NCBI RefSeq assembly: GCF_002237655.1
Contig: NZ_NOKT01000028.1
Coordinates: forward strand, 1-64,000
Length of the DNA stretch: 64,000 nt
DNA from: Streptomyces sp. XY006
GTDB lineage: Bacteria > Actinomycetota > Actinomycetes > Streptomycetales > Streptomycetaceae
Direction: 5' to 3'
Shown here in pieces: positions 16,753-24,950 of the stretch (position 1 is its first letter; each line of letters starts with the position of its first letter). The notes below the pieces were generated by a model. The model worked only from the letters and a program-made list of their open reading frames with translations, was not told the DNA's origin and made no database searches. A program made the position numbers and the translations under genes.

Positions 16753-17930
16753 CCCGCCAGCCACAGGTCCGGGCCGAACACCTCGTAGTGGAGGTCGGCC
16801 GGTGCCACGCCCTTGGCGAGCAGCTGGGCCCGCACGGACCGCATGAAGGGCAGCGGGCCGCACAGGTACGCGCGCGTGCCCGGGGCGACCGGGACCTCGG
16901 CGAGGTCGACCAGGCCGGTGCGGGCCCCGGCCGGGGCGTCCTGCTCGTACCAGAGGTGCAGGGCGGCGTCCGGCAGCTTGCCCGTCCAGGACTCGTGGTC
17001 GGCGCGCAGGGCGTGGGTGGCGGGGGAGCGGTCGCCGTGGACGACGGTGACCGGGGCGCGGTGGCCCGAGCCGGCCAGGTGGGCCAGCATCGCGGTGATC
17101 GGGGTGACGCCGATGCCCGCCGAGGCCAGTAGCAGGGGCGTGTCGGGACCGGCGTCCAGGATCAGGTCGCCGTAGGCCTCGGACAGCTCCAGGACGTCGC
17201 CCTCCCGCACGCGCGCGTGCAGGTGGTGGGAGACCTCGCCGTCGGGGGCGCCGTCGCCGTGGACGCGCTTCACGCTGATCTGCCGCAGGTCCGGGCCCGG
17301 CGCCCCCGAGAGGCTGTACTGCCGTATCTGCCGGGCGCCGTCCGGGAGGGTGACGCGGACGGAGACGTACTGGCCGGCGGAGAAGTCCCGCACGGGGCCG
17401 CCGTCGGCGGGCCGCAGCCGGAACGTGACCACGTCCGCGGTCTCGGTGACCCGCTCGGCGACCTCCCAGGGCCGCCAGGCGGGCCCGCCGCGCTCCTCGC
17501 GCAGCCGCCGCTCGACGGCGATCAGGGCGTTCGCCATCAGCCAGTAGACCTCGTCCCAGGCGGCGGCGACCTCGGGCGTGACGGCCTCGCCCAGCACGCC
17601 GGCGATGGCGGCGAACAGGTGCTCGTGGACGATGCCGTACTGCTCGGCGGTGACACCGAGGGAGGCGTGCTTGTGGGCGATGCGCCGCAGCATCGCGTCC
17701 GGCCGCTGCTCCGGATGGTCCAGCAGGTGCGCGGCGAAGGCGGCGATGGAACCGGCGAGCGCCTGCCGCTGGGTGCCGGCGGCCTGGTTGCCCCGGTTGA
17801 ACAGGTCGCGCAGCAACGCGGGGTGGGCCTCGAACAGGCCGGCGTAGAAGCGCTCGGTGATCGTGTCCAGGGCCGCGCCGACGGCGGGGAGGGTGGCGCG
17901 GACGGTGGTGGCGGACTGCTCGGACAGCAT
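16743..17930 (-). CDS. hmp: Flavohaemoglobin, nitric oxide dioxygenase (Hmp)
   Basis: This 395-aa cytoplasmic enzyme oxidises NO to nitrate using O2 and NAD(P)H. The globin domain (residues ~1-135) carries the proximal-histidine region YGIVHEHL. The FAD domain shows RQYSLS, and the NAD domain shows ASAGIGVTPITAML and the terminal FGPDLW. Domain order and length match the family. The gene ends inside the convergent nsrR gene. A perfect 10-3-10 palindrome 39 bp upstream of the ATG is the likely NsrR operator, so NO should induce expression. Confidence 0.95.
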   Translation of the reverse strand: MLSEQSATTVRATLPAVGAALDTITERFYAGLFEAHPALLRDLFNRGNQAAGTQRQALAGSIAAFAAHLLDHPEQRPDAMLRRIAHKHASLGVTAEQYGIVHEHLFAAIAGVLGEAVTPEVAAAWDEVYWLMANALIAVERRLREERGGPAWRPWEVAERVTETADVVTFRLRPADGGPVRDFSAGQYVSVRVTLPDGARQIRQYSLSGAPGPDLRQISVKRVHGDGAPDGEVSHHLHARVREGDVLELSEAYGDLILDAGPDTPLLLASAGIGVTPITAMLAHLAGSGHRAPVTVVHGDRSPATHALRADHESWTGKLPDAALHLWYEQDAPAGARTGLVDLAEVPVAPGTRAYLCGPLPFMRSVRAQLLAKGVAPADLHYEVFGPDLWLAGQS

Positions 17931-17968
17931 CGGGGCTCCTCACGTCTCGACTGCGCGCACGCTATTTA

Positions 17969-17991
17969 AAGTTGCATCTGAGATGCAACTT
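17969..17991. promoter_or_regulatory. NsrR-type palindromic operator upstream of hmp
   Basis: AAGTTGCATC and GATGCAACTT form a perfect 10-bp inverted repeat around TGA. The spacing, the TGCATC half-site and the location 39 bp before the hmp start match known NsrR sites. It lies in an AT-rich island that also contains TATTTAA, a possible -10. Confidence 0.85.
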
Positions 17992-18222
17992 AAGGCGCGC
18001 GGGAGCGAAGCGGACCGGCCGTTACGGATGTCGGTGCGAGCAGGCACTATGGGCTGCAGAGCAGTCCACCCGCCGTACGCGGGTCGTCCGGTCCCCGCCG
18101 GTCGGGCGATCATGGTCCGCAACGCGTACGAAATGGTGGTGTGGTGGGATGCTCAGGTGCCCGACCGCCTCCCGTGGTACGGAAGACAGGCGGCCTGACC
18201 AGCAAGGATGGGGAAGCGGAAG

Positions 18223-19584
18223 ATGGACAAGCAGCAGGAGTTCGTGCTCCGGACGTTGGAGGAGCGCGACATCCGGTTCGTACGCCTGTGGTTCACGGAC
18301 GTGCTGGGCTTCCTCAAGTCCGTCGCCGTGGCCCCGGCCGAACTGGAACAGGCCTTCGACGAGGGCATCGGCTTCGACGGCTCCGCGATCGAGGGCTTCG
18401 CCCGGGTCTACGAGTCCGACATGATCGCCAAGCCGGACCCGTCGACCTTCCAGATCCTGCCCTGGCGCGCGGAGGCCCCGGGCACGGCGCGCATGTTCTG
18501 CGACATCCTCATGCCGGACGGCTCCCCGTCCTTCGCCGACCCGCGCTACGTGCTCAAGCGCGCCCTGGCCCGCGCCTCCGACCTGGGCTTCACGTTCTAC
18601 ACGCACCCGGAGATCGAGTTCTTCCTGCTGAAGGACCGCCCGCTGGACGGCTCCCGCCCCACCCCGGCGGACAACTCCGGCTACTTCGACCACACCCCGA
18701 CCAACGTCGGCATGGACTTCCGCCGCCAGGCGATCACGATGCTGGAGTCGATGGGCATCTCGGTCGAGTTCTCCCACCACGAGGGCGCGCCCGGCCAGCA
18801 GGAGATCGACCTGCGCTACGCCGACGCGCTCTCCACGGCCGACAACGTCATGACCTTCCGCCTGGTCATGAAGCAGGTGGCGCTGGAGCAGGGCGTCCAC
18901 GCGACGTTCATGCCCAAGCCGTTCTCGGAGCACCCCGGCTCCGGCATGCACACCCACCTCTCCCTCTTCGAGGGCGACCGCAACGCCTTCTACGAGTCGG
19001 GCTCGGAGTACCAGCTCTCCAAGGTCGGCCGCTCCTTCATCGCGGGCCTGCTGCGGCACGCGGCGGAGGTCTCCGCCGTCACCAACCAGTGGGTCAACTC
19101 CTACAAGCGCATCTGGGGCGGCGCGGAGCGCACGGCGGGCGCGGGCGGCGAGGCCCCGTCGTACATCTGCTGGGGCCACAACAACCGCTCGGCGCTGGTC
19201 CGGGTCCCCATGTACAAGCCCGGCAAGACGGGCTCGGCCCGCGTCGAGGTCCGCTCGCTCGACTCCGGCGCGAACCCCTACCTCGCCTACGCGGTCCTGC
19301 TCGCCGCCGGCCTCAAGGGCATCGAGGAAGGCTACGAACTCCCGCCGGGCGCGGAGGACGACGTCTGGGCCCTGTCCGACGCGGAGCGCCGCGCGATGGG
19401 CATCGAGCCGCTGCCCCAGAACCTGGGCGAGGCCCTGACCCTGATGGAACGCAGCGACCTGGTCGCCGAAACCCTCGGCGAACACGTCTTCGACTTCTTC
19501 CTGCGCAACAAGCGGCAGGAGTGGGAGGAGTACCGCTCGGAGGTCACGGCGTTCGAGCTGCGGAAGAACCTTCCGGCGCTGTAA
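18223..19584 (+). CDS. glnA2: Glutamine synthetase-like protein GlnA2, 3' end supplied by the integrated element
   Basis: This 453-aa GSI-fold protein has the beta-grasp domain, then HPEIEFFLL, the catalytic HPGSGMHTHLSLFEGD segment, NSYKRIWGG and SARVEVRSLDSGANPYLAY. In S. coelicolor the orthologue is reported to glutamylate polyamines rather than supply glutamine. The adenylylation region here reads DDVWALSDAERR with no Tyr, so control by GlnE is not expected. ATG 18223 (MDKQQEF) was preferred; ATG 18208 is an in-frame alternative. Bases 19497-19583 are the attL repeat, so the last 29 codons and the TAA come from the AICE; the encoded sequence is unchanged. Confidence 0.93.
   Translation: MDKQQEFVLRTLEERDIRFVRLWFTDVLGFLKSVAVAPAELEQAFDEGIGFDGSAIEGFARVYESDMIAKPDPSTFQILPWRAEAPGTARMFCDILMPDGSPSFADPRYVLKRALARASDLGFTFYTHPEIEFFLLKDRPLDGSRPTPADNSGYFDHTPTNVGMDFRRQAITMLESMGISVEFSHHEGAPGQQEIDLRYADALSTADNVMTFRLVMKQVALEQGVHATFMPKPFSEHPGSGMHTHLSLFEGDRNAFYESGSEYQLSKVGRSFIAGLLRHAAEVSAVTNQWVNSYKRIWGGAERTAGAGGEAPSYICWGHNNRSALVRVPMYKPGKTGSARVEVRSLDSGANPYLAYAVLLAAGLKGIEEGYELPPGAEDDVWALSDAERRAMGIEPLPQNLGEALTLMERSDLVAETLGEHVFDFFLRNKRQEWEEYRSEVTAFELRKNLPAL
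19497..19583 (+). repeat. attL, 87-bp attachment-site repeat in the 3' end of glnA2
   Basis: Bases 19497-19583 match 35278-35364 at a constant offset of 15,781 with one mismatch (19548 G, 35329 A), which is silent in glnA2. Identity stops at the last base of the stop codon (TAA here, TAG at attR) and at 19496 on the other side. The adjacent integrase gene identifies this as the int-side junction. Confidence 0.95.
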
Positions 19585-19621
19585 GGGCTGGTCAGAGCAG
19601 GGTCTATCGCTGCTGCGGCGG

Positions 19622-19654
19622 ACGGGGCCGACGGTTGTGGACCGTCGGCCCCGT
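19622..19654. terminator. Bidirectional hairpin between glnA2 and int
   Basis: ACGGGGCCGACGG (19622-19634) pairs perfectly with 19642-19654 around a 7-nt loop. It lies 37 bp after the glnA2 stop and 6 bp before the int stop, so it can end both converging transcripts. It belongs to the element and replaces the native glnA2 terminator. Confidence 0.88.
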
Positions 19655-19660
19655 GGCGTC

Positions 19661-20929
19661 TCACCGGTCCTGGGCCGTCTGTGGGCCGTCGGGCGCCGGA
19701 TCGGTGCCCTCGTACAGGCCGTCGACGGCCTTCCGGGCCCGTGCGTCGCTGCTCGGCATGAGGTGTGTGTAGACCCGGAGCGTGAATCCTGGGTCGTTGT
19801 GGCCGAGGTAGGCACTCAACGCCTTGACGTTCTCGCCGGCGTCCAGCAGGACGGACGCGTAGAAGTGCCTGAGGGCGTGCATGCCGTGTTCGCGGGCGGC
19901 CTGGTGACGCTCTCCGGGCTTCGGCGTGGGGATGACCCCAGCAGCCACGAGAGCAGGCTTCCACGCGCGGTCGTTGAAGTCGGTACGCCGAACCGCGCCC
20001 GCGCCGTCGAGGCGGGTGAACAGCAACCGCTTCGTCACAGGCGGACCGTCCACCCGGAGCCAGGGAAGGGTGATCTCCACCGGGGGGAACGCCTCCATGT
20101 GCTGCTTGAGGACGTGCGCCACACGGTCCGGCAAGGGGACGTCGCGGATCTTGGCCCGCTTCGGCGGGGCGAACACGAGACCGTCTTTCGTCACCTTCAC
20201 CTGGTTCGCGATGTGCAGCCATCCGGAGTCGAAGCCGATGGCGTCGACCGGCAACCCGAAGATCTCGCCTTGCCGGAGTCCGCAGCCGCCTCCGAGGTCG
20301 ACCATCGCGCGGTACTGCTCCGGCAGTGCCGCACGCACAGCGAAGACGCGCTCTGCACTCCACGGCACGACACGGCCACTTCCCGCGGCCGGCGGACGAA
20401 CCGATTGCGCGCGGCACGGGTTCTTGGACAGGTGACCGTCGTCCACGGCCGCGTTGAGGACCGTCGAGACGTTGTTGTAGATCACGCGCCGGTAAGACGC
20501 CGCAGGGACGGCCCGTTCCAGTTCGCTGAGCCAATCCCGGATGTGTTCCGGCTTGAACGAGCCGAGCGGTCGCGGCCCCAGGTAGGGGATGGCGTGGCCG
20601 CGGATTGCAGACTCCACCGACTCTCGTGTGGTCATGTCGGTGGTCTGCGTGCTCAGCCACTTCTCGGCGTACTGCCGGAACGTCACGCGGCTCGCGGCCG
20701 GGTCCACGTACTGACCCCGGGACATGTCGGCCTCGATGTGGGCGAGCCACTGATCGGCCAGTCGCTTCTGCCCGTCCGGGAACGACTTGCTCTTCTCGGT
20801 GCCGTCCGGGCCGATGTAGCGGGCGCGGTAGCGCATTCCGGTGCCGTAGCGGGCCGTGCGTACGCGGCGGGGCTTGCCGGCGGCGTCGGGTTCGGTCTTG
20901 TACCACCGGTCTTGGATGTGGCCTGCCAT
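19661..20929 (-). CDS. int: Tyrosine site-specific integrase of the AICE
   Basis: This 422-aa recombinase has an arm/SAM-like N-terminal half with RYRARYIGPDGTEKSKSF and TFRQYAEKWL, and a catalytic domain from about residue 190. The conserved residues are visible: Arg in GGCGLRQGEIFGL, His-x-x-Arg in HALRHFY, His in LGHNDPGFT and the nucleophile in RVYTHLM. It would catalyse attB x attP integration at glnA2 and, with Xis, excision. AGAGGA precedes ATG 20929. Its last codons contain a 20-bp sequence repeated at the other end of the element, a candidate arm-binding site. Confidence 0.95.
   Translation of the reverse strand: MAGHIQDRWYKTEPDAAGKPRRVRTARYGTGMRYRARYIGPDGTEKSKSFPDGQKRLADQWLAHIEADMSRGQYVDPAASRVTFRQYAEKWLSTQTTDMTTRESVESAIRGHAIPYLGPRPLGSFKPEHIRDWLSELERAVPAASYRRVIYNNVSTVLNAAVDDGHLSKNPCRAQSVRPPAAGSGRVVPWSAERVFAVRAALPEQYRAMVDLGGGCGLRQGEIFGLPVDAIGFDSGWLHIANQVKVTKDGLVFAPPKRAKIRDVPLPDRVAHVLKQHMEAFPPVEITLPWLRVDGPPVTKRLLFTRLDGAGAVRRTDFNDRAWKPALVAAGVIPTPKPGERHQAAREHGMHALRHFYASVLLDAGENVKALSAYLGHNDPGFTLRVYTHLMPSSDARARKAVDGLYEGTDPAPDGPQTAQDR
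19672..19691. repeat. Left copy of the 20-bp candidate integrase arm site
   Basis: GGGCCGTCTGTGGGCCGTCG occurs here, within the 3' end of int, and identically at 35155-35174. It contains an internal direct repeat of GGGCCGTC at 11-bp spacing. In the circular form it would lie 88 bp from the attP core on the int side, in the same orientation as its partner. Confidence 0.7.
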
Positions 20930-21004
20930 CAGGCAGTGGTCCTCTCGACATGCGGCAGGGAGGGCCGCGCGGGCGGCTCTCCCTGCCGTGTGGTGGGTGT
21001 TCGG

Positions 21005-21244
21005 TTAGGCGGCGGTGGCGTCGGCGTGCTTGCGCTGGTCGACGTAGGCCCTTACGTCGGCGGGGTCGTAGCGGAGGTGTTTGCCGATGCGGAAGCCCGG
21101 CGGGCCGGTCCGCTTCTTGCGCCACTGATAGACGGTCTCCAGGGGCACCTCGAACATCTCGGCGATGTCGTCGGGGGTGAGGTACCGGTCAGGGAGGCCA
21201 CCGCGGACAGCGGCGCGAGGGTCGAGGTCTCTCGGTGTTGCCAT
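21005..21244 (-). CDS. xis: Excisionase, MerR-like helix-turn-helix (Xis)
   Basis: This 79-aa protein is a single winged helix of the DNA-binding/excisionase type: YLTPDDIAEMFEVPLETVYQWRKKR, then GFRIGKHLRYDPADVRAYV. Small basic proteins of this type next to int bend attL/attR DNA and direct Int towards excision. It is 75 bp upstream of int on the same strand, the standard AICE arrangement, and probably co-transcribed. TAGGAG lies about 5 bp before the ATG. The TGACGCA-rich region lies just upstream. Confidence 0.88.
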   Translation of the reverse strand: MATPRDLDPRAAVRGGLPDRYLTPDDIAEMFEVPLETVYQWRKKRTGPPGFRIGKHLRYDPADVRAYVDQRKHADATAA

Positions 21245-21695
21245 AGGAGCTCCAGGGCGCGGGCGTGGCCGTGTCTGTCCGAAGTGCGGATTTCTGCGTC
21301 ATTGCGTCATCAGCGTCATTCGGGCTGATGACCTGCGGCTTTGCGTGACGCAGTGAAGTGGGGGTGCGTCACCGGGGCGTCATGGGCTGTGTCATCAGGT
21401 GACGCAGATGACGCAAGATGACGCAGACACGGCCGTCTGCGTCATTCCCCTATGCGCAGGTCAGGGGTGATATCTCGGCCTGCGTGACGCAGATGACGCA
21501 GGGTTCCTTCCCTTGGGACAAGGGAGGGGGGTGGCGTCTGTTGTGGTCCGGTGCCGCTTCAAGCGTGAAGAGCGAGCCGCTGCGCGGCGCGACCCTCGCA
21601 GGGCGGCTGTCGCCGCCGAACAGCAAGAAGAGCACGCGCGGCGGTGGCCGGTGGTGCTCTTCTTGCTTGTCCGGGGACCGTTCGGGGGCGCGGGG
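21245..21695. other. Intergenic region between the helicase and xis genes
   Basis: No gene is supported in these 451 bp. The left half is the TGACGCA repeat cluster. The right half (about 21501-21695) holds G-runs (AGGGAGGGGGG) and an inverted-repeat-like AAGAGCAC / GTGCTCTTC pair around 21627-21662, a possible terminator for the converging side of the replication operon. The promoter of xis-int must lie here. Confidence 0.6.
21295..21500. repeat. Iteron-like cluster of TGACGCA/TGCGTCA repeats, candidate origin or regulatory region
   Basis: Ten perfect copies of TGACGCA in either orientation lie within 206 bp. They begin at 21295, 21303, 21346, 21365, 21400, 21409, 21419, 21438, 21485 and 21494, with several further GCGTCAT variants. 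Local spacings of 8-10 bp put neighbours on the same helix face. The cluster lies between xis and the helicase gene, upstream of xis-int. Iterons beside a replication module suggest the origin; control of xis-int is the alternative. Confidence 0.75.
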
Positions 21696-23171
21696 TCAGA
21701 AGATCCGCTTCTCCTCGTGGGGCGGCGGCGCCTGCAGGTGGGTCATTTCGAGGTAGCGGCCCTCGCTGGTGCGGCCCGATTCGATCAGGACCCCGCGAGC
21801 GGCAAGGGTGGGCTGGAGGCGCTTGAGCCGGTCGGAGAGGACCTTGCCCGTGGTCGGCCACCCCTTGGGCAGCGGACGCATGTCGTCGCCGCTGTAGAGG
21901 CGGCTGAGGCAGTGCAGCCACTCCGTGGAGGTCATCCGCTGCTCGCCGCCCGGCTCGATGGTCTCGGCGTGCTTGAGGACCGTCTGCGCGAGCAAGTCGC
22001 CCTCAATCACGTCGTCGTTGAGGTCGTCGAGGCTGCGCCGGTAGGCAGCGAGGGCTCCCAGGCCGGTCGCGGCGTCGAGCTGCGCGCACAGGTGCGCGAA
22101 GTCCGCCATCCGCAGATCGGTCGGGGTCTCCGCCTCAGCTGCACGGACCTTGACCGTGAGGTCGAGCAGGGACCCGAGGATGACCGGCAGGGCTTCGGCG
22201 TACTCTGCCCACAGCTCCGCCTCTGTGCGCCGGACGCGGGGGCGTTCCAGGCGCAGGGGCAGGAGGCGTTCGGCGAGGTCGGGCCGGATGACTCCCACGT
22301 CGATGCCGGTGAGCAGCATGGGGCGGCGGTAGCGGGCCCGGACCACGTCCCCGTCGGTGTACAGGGCGCGCTTGACGTTCTCGGCGCCCGTGACGATGCA
22401 GCACATCGCGTCCGACAGGTCCGGGGTCATGTGGGAGAGGTTGTCCAGGGCGGTGACCCATCCGGCGGCCACGGCCGCGATCAGGTTCTCCTCGTCCTTC
22501 GGGGCGCGGCGCAGGTCGCCGCTCATGCCCTCGATGATCCGCACGAGCATCCGCCCGCCCGTGGACTTGCCGGCGCCCTGCGGACCGGTCAGGAACGGCG
22601 CGGGCACGGGCACGGATGGCCCGAGACAGCCGATCAGCCAGGCGATGGCCAGGCACTCGGTCTCGGCGCCGGCGAAGTTGCATAGCCGGAGCAGGAGATC
22701 GATGCCCTTGCCGTCGGTGTCCTTGACCGGCAGGGGCAACTCGCCCGTGAGCTGGGTGCGGCGCCAGCACACTTCCCGCGGGTCGGGAATGGCGATGTCC
22801 CAGCCGGTGGGGTGGATACGGACGGATTGGCCGTCGGTGCGGCCCAGGTCCAGCCACGTCGCCCCGTCGAACCCGGGCGCCACGCGGATGTGGACGGGCT
22901 GCACGTCCTCGGTCAGCGCCAGGGCCTCGATCAAGTCCAGTGCCTCCTTGAGCGCGGTGCCGTTGAACACACCCAGTCCGTCACGGTAGAGACCGACCAT
23001 GAGTTCCTGTCGGTGGCTTCCCGTCGTGCCCTGCGAGCGGATCGGGCGGGCCACGGGGTGGCCGTTCTTCTGCGCGTACACGGTGCCGTCGGCGGTGCGG
23101 AAGTACCGGAAGTGGGCCTGTGCGTAGTCGGTGATGACCTCACGGGCTGGGGTCTTGTCGTCGTCGGACAT
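21696..23171 (-). CDS. AICE replication helicase/ATPase
   Basis: This 491-aa protein has a P-loop, LTGPQGAGKSTGGRMLVRIIEG, in mid-protein, a Walker B-like WVTALDNLSHM and an arginine-rich LPLRLERPRVRR segment. It resembles the helicase part of actinomycete primase-helicase replication proteins; the C-terminus (MTSTEWLHCLSRLYSG) has winged-helix character. It would unwind the origin during transient autonomous replication of the excised element. It starts 2 bp after the primase-polymerase stop with no clear ribosome-binding site, so translation is probably coupled. The N-terminal ~100 residues have no motif I recognise. Confidence 0.8.
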   Translation of the reverse strand: MSDDDKTPAREVITDYAQAHFRYFRTADGTVYAQKNGHPVARPIRSQGTTGSHRQELMVGLYRDGLGVFNGTALKEALDLIEALALTEDVQPVHIRVAPGFDGATWLDLGRTDGQSVRIHPTGWDIAIPDPREVCWRRTQLTGELPLPVKDTDGKGIDLLLRLCNFAGAETECLAIAWLIGCLGPSVPVPAPFLTGPQGAGKSTGGRMLVRIIEGMSGDLRRAPKDEENLIAAVAAGWVTALDNLSHMTPDLSDAMCCIVTGAENVKRALYTDGDVVRARYRRPMLLTGIDVGVIRPDLAERLLPLRLERPRVRRTEAELWAEYAEALPVILGSLLDLTVKVRAAEAETPTDLRMADFAHLCAQLDAATGLGALAAYRRSLDDLNDDVIEGDLLAQTVLKHAETIEPGGEQRMTSTEWLHCLSRLYSGDDMRPLPKGWPTTGKVLSDRLKRLQPTLAARGVLIESGRTSEGRYLEMTHLQAPPPHEEKRIF

Positions 23172-23173
23172 GC

Positions 23174-24061
23174 TCACAGTCCCAACCTGGTGCGGGCGTT
23201 GGCCCACGCGTCGGTGCAGTGCCGCAGCGTCTCGCCCTTGGCCTGAGCGGCGGCGAACAGCCGCGCCACGTGCGCGTCGGTGAGGCAACCGCACCGGCCA
23301 TGCGTGGACAGCACTGCCAGGAACGCCCGGTAGACGGTCGCGTGGACCGCGCTGCGAGCCTCGACGACGCGCTGCTCCGCCATGGCGATGCCACGCTCCA
23401 GATAGGCGGGCGTGCGGTGAGGGCACTCCGCCTCCCCGGCCGGTGCGGGGACGGTGTAGCCGTGCGGCGCCGGCCGGGCGGGGGAGGGCTTCTTCACGGC
23501 CAGTCCACGGACGGTGTCCGGCAGGGGGGTCAGGGTTCCGGTGCCGGGGCTGAGGTAGCGGGCGTAGGACATGGCCGACTTGATGTCGACGCCGGGCCGC
23601 ACCGCGTTGTGCGACGACATGACGCCCTGGTAGATCCAGTGCTCACCGCGCGTCGTCTCCACGGCCCTGGTGGCAGGCAGGGCGGTGCGGGCCCATGCGA
23701 CGGCCGCCGCGTCGTCGAGGTCCACCACGGTCAGTCCTGCGGCGCCGGGGTGGTAGGCGACGCAGACGGCCCGCCGCCACGCGGTCATCCAGGCCGGGGA
23801 GGTGAGCACGTCCGGATCGGTGGTGGCGGCGGCCCACGCGTGACAAGGCGCCGGGCAAATGCAGGCGCCCGCGCTCTTCATGTTCGGCCGACCGCCGCAC
23901 GCGTTGTTCGCGCACTGCGGGCAGTTGCCGAACGGGGCCTTCCCCGCGCGCAGGGGCAGCACCGGCACACCGGTAGCAGCCAGCGTCAGCGCGGTCCGCA
24001 GGGGTTCGGGCAGCGCGCTCATGCCGCCGCGCCCTCGCCGGATCAGGGTCGGTTGCGTCAT
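23174..24061 (-). CDS. Bifunctional DNA primase/polymerase-like protein (prim-pol)
   Basis: This 295-aa protein has the prim-pol pattern: an N-terminal LAATGVPVLPLRAGKAPF, the metal-binding TVVDLDD strand and a TTRGEHWIYQG strand with the conserved His. A small Cys cluster (CPQCANNACGG plus CICPAPC) interrupts the domain and may bind zinc. Prim-pol enzymes make primers and extend them at AICE origins. ATG 24061 was chosen because GGAGG lies 9 nt upstream and it begins the homologous part; a longer frame to 24394 is a shadow of the next gene. It forms a two-gene replication module with the downstream helicase. Confidence 0.82.
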   Translation of the reverse strand: MTQPTLIRRGRGGMSALPEPLRTALTLAATGVPVLPLRAGKAPFGNCPQCANNACGGRPNMKSAGACICPAPCHAWAAATTDPDVLTSPAWMTAWRRAVCVAYHPGAAGLTVVDLDDAAAVAWARTALPATRAVETTRGEHWIYQGVMSSHNAVRPGVDIKSAMSYARYLSPGTGTLTPLPDTVRGLAVKKPSPARPAPHGYTVPAPAGEAECPHRTPAYLERGIAMAEQRVVEARSAVHATVYRAFLAVLSTHGRCGCLTDAHVARLFAAAQAKGETLRHCTDAWANARTRLGL

Positions 24062-24146
24062 GCTGGATGACCTCCACAGGTCTGTTGATGGCAGGTGGGC
24101 AAGGGCGGCCCCGGTCTTTGGCGAGAGGGGGCCGCCCTTGGCGCAT

Positions 24147-24404
24147 CTAGAAGGGCGGTTCGTCGCTGTAGTGGGTCGAGGTGCGGCGGAACAAGCGGGG
24201 CAGGGGCAGCAGGACACAACGGCGGGTGCCGTCCCAGCAGGTGCAGGGCTCCCTGTCGGTGCCTGCGTACTCGCCGGTCTCGGGGTCGCCGTAGTCCCGG
24301 CTGATCCCGCCGTCGCCGTCGCACAGGGGACACTTCGAGTCGGGAGTGTCGGTGAGAACGACAGCCCGGCGGGGCCAGCGGATGAGCTGGACACGCGGTC
24401 GCAT
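24147..24404 (-). CDS. Small Cys-rich protein, possible zinc ribbon
   Basis: This 85-aa protein has two cysteine pairs, CPLCDGDGG and PCTCWDG, in a DnaJ-like zinc-finger arrangement, with basic ends. GGAG precedes ATG 24404. It sits between the SpdB-like gene and the replication genes in the same minus-strand operon. Small Cys-rich proteins are common in this part of AICEs, but no function is established. Confidence 0.7.
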   Translation of the reverse strand: MRPRVQLIRWPRRAVVLTDTPDSKCPLCDGDGGISRDYGDPETGEYAGTDREPCTCWDGTRRCVLLPLPRLFRRTSTHYSDEPPF

Positions 24405-24415
24405 CGCAGTTCTCC

Positions 24416-24886
24416 TCAGCCGTGGTAGTGGTTGCGCTTGAAGACGGCTTTGCGGATGTTGACCGTGGTCCCGCGGCCCTGGTGGCTGCTCCCGCCGAAC
24501 ACCTGCAGAGCGATCCAGCCGCCGAAGATGACGGCGGCGAGGGTGACGAGCTGGGTGATGAGTGCGGTCAGGGCGGTGATGAGTGCGGTCAGGGCGGTGA
24601 TGAGTGTGGTGAGCAGCAGCAAGCCGCCGCACACCGCGAGGAACCCGATACCCCCGAGGGCGACGTTCACCGCCGTTCGGGAGACAACCGGTTTGGCGAC
24701 GATCGGTTCGGGCTTGGGGGGTTCGATGGCGTAGCCGGTGACTACCCGCCCGTCCGGGAGGACGACGCTCGCGACGGCCGGAACGGCGTGCGGCTGGACG
24801 GGGACGACCGACGCGGCCGACGGGTGCACGGCGATGGGATGCGGCTGGTGGACTTCGACGGCCACGGGCGGTTCGGGGTGGGCCAC
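24416..24886 (-). CDS. SpdB-like membrane protein for intramycelial plasmid spread
   Basis: This 156-aa protein has a Pro/Val/His-rich N-terminus, then two or three hydrophobic segments (residues ~72-130) including FLAVCGGLLLL and a seven-residue repeat TALITAL repeated three times. The end is basic (KAVFKRNHYHG). Its position just after traB and its membrane topology match Spd proteins, which help spread element DNA through septal walls of recipient hyphae. The family is assigned from context and composition, not from a strong motif. The heptad repeat comes from a 21-bp DNA repeat. Confidence 0.65.
   Translation of the reverse strand: MAHPEPPVAVEVHQPHPIAVHPSAASVVPVQPHAVPAVASVVLPDGRVVTGYAIEPPKPEPIVAKPVVSRTAVNVALGGIGFLAVCGGLLLLTTLITALTALITALTALITQLVTLAAVIFGGWIALQVFGGSSHQGRGTTVNIRKAVFKRNHYHG
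24555..24614. repeat. 21-bp tandem repeat inside the SpdB-like gene
   Basis: GTGATGAGTGCGGTCAGGGC recurs at 24555 and 24576 (21-bp period), with a degraded third copy from 24597. In protein it gives the repeated heptad TALITAL in the hydrophobic region, so copy-number change would alter the protein in steps of seven residues without frameshift. Confidence 0.88.
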
Positions 24887-24950
24887 GGGGGATCCCTCCG
24901 GAATGGCGGCGGGCCCGCGCCAGGGTGGCGGCGCGGGCCCGTGCGGGTGA

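Noticed and set aside
19497..19583. tRNA gene as the AICE attachment site
   Set aside because: No cloverleaf or TTCGA-type T-arm was found at either junction; the repeat is glnA2 coding sequence.
24062..24394. Longer primase-polymerase start at 24394
   Set aside because: The added segment overlaps the Cys-rich small gene in another frame; ATG 24061 has a good ribosome-binding site and opens the conserved domain.
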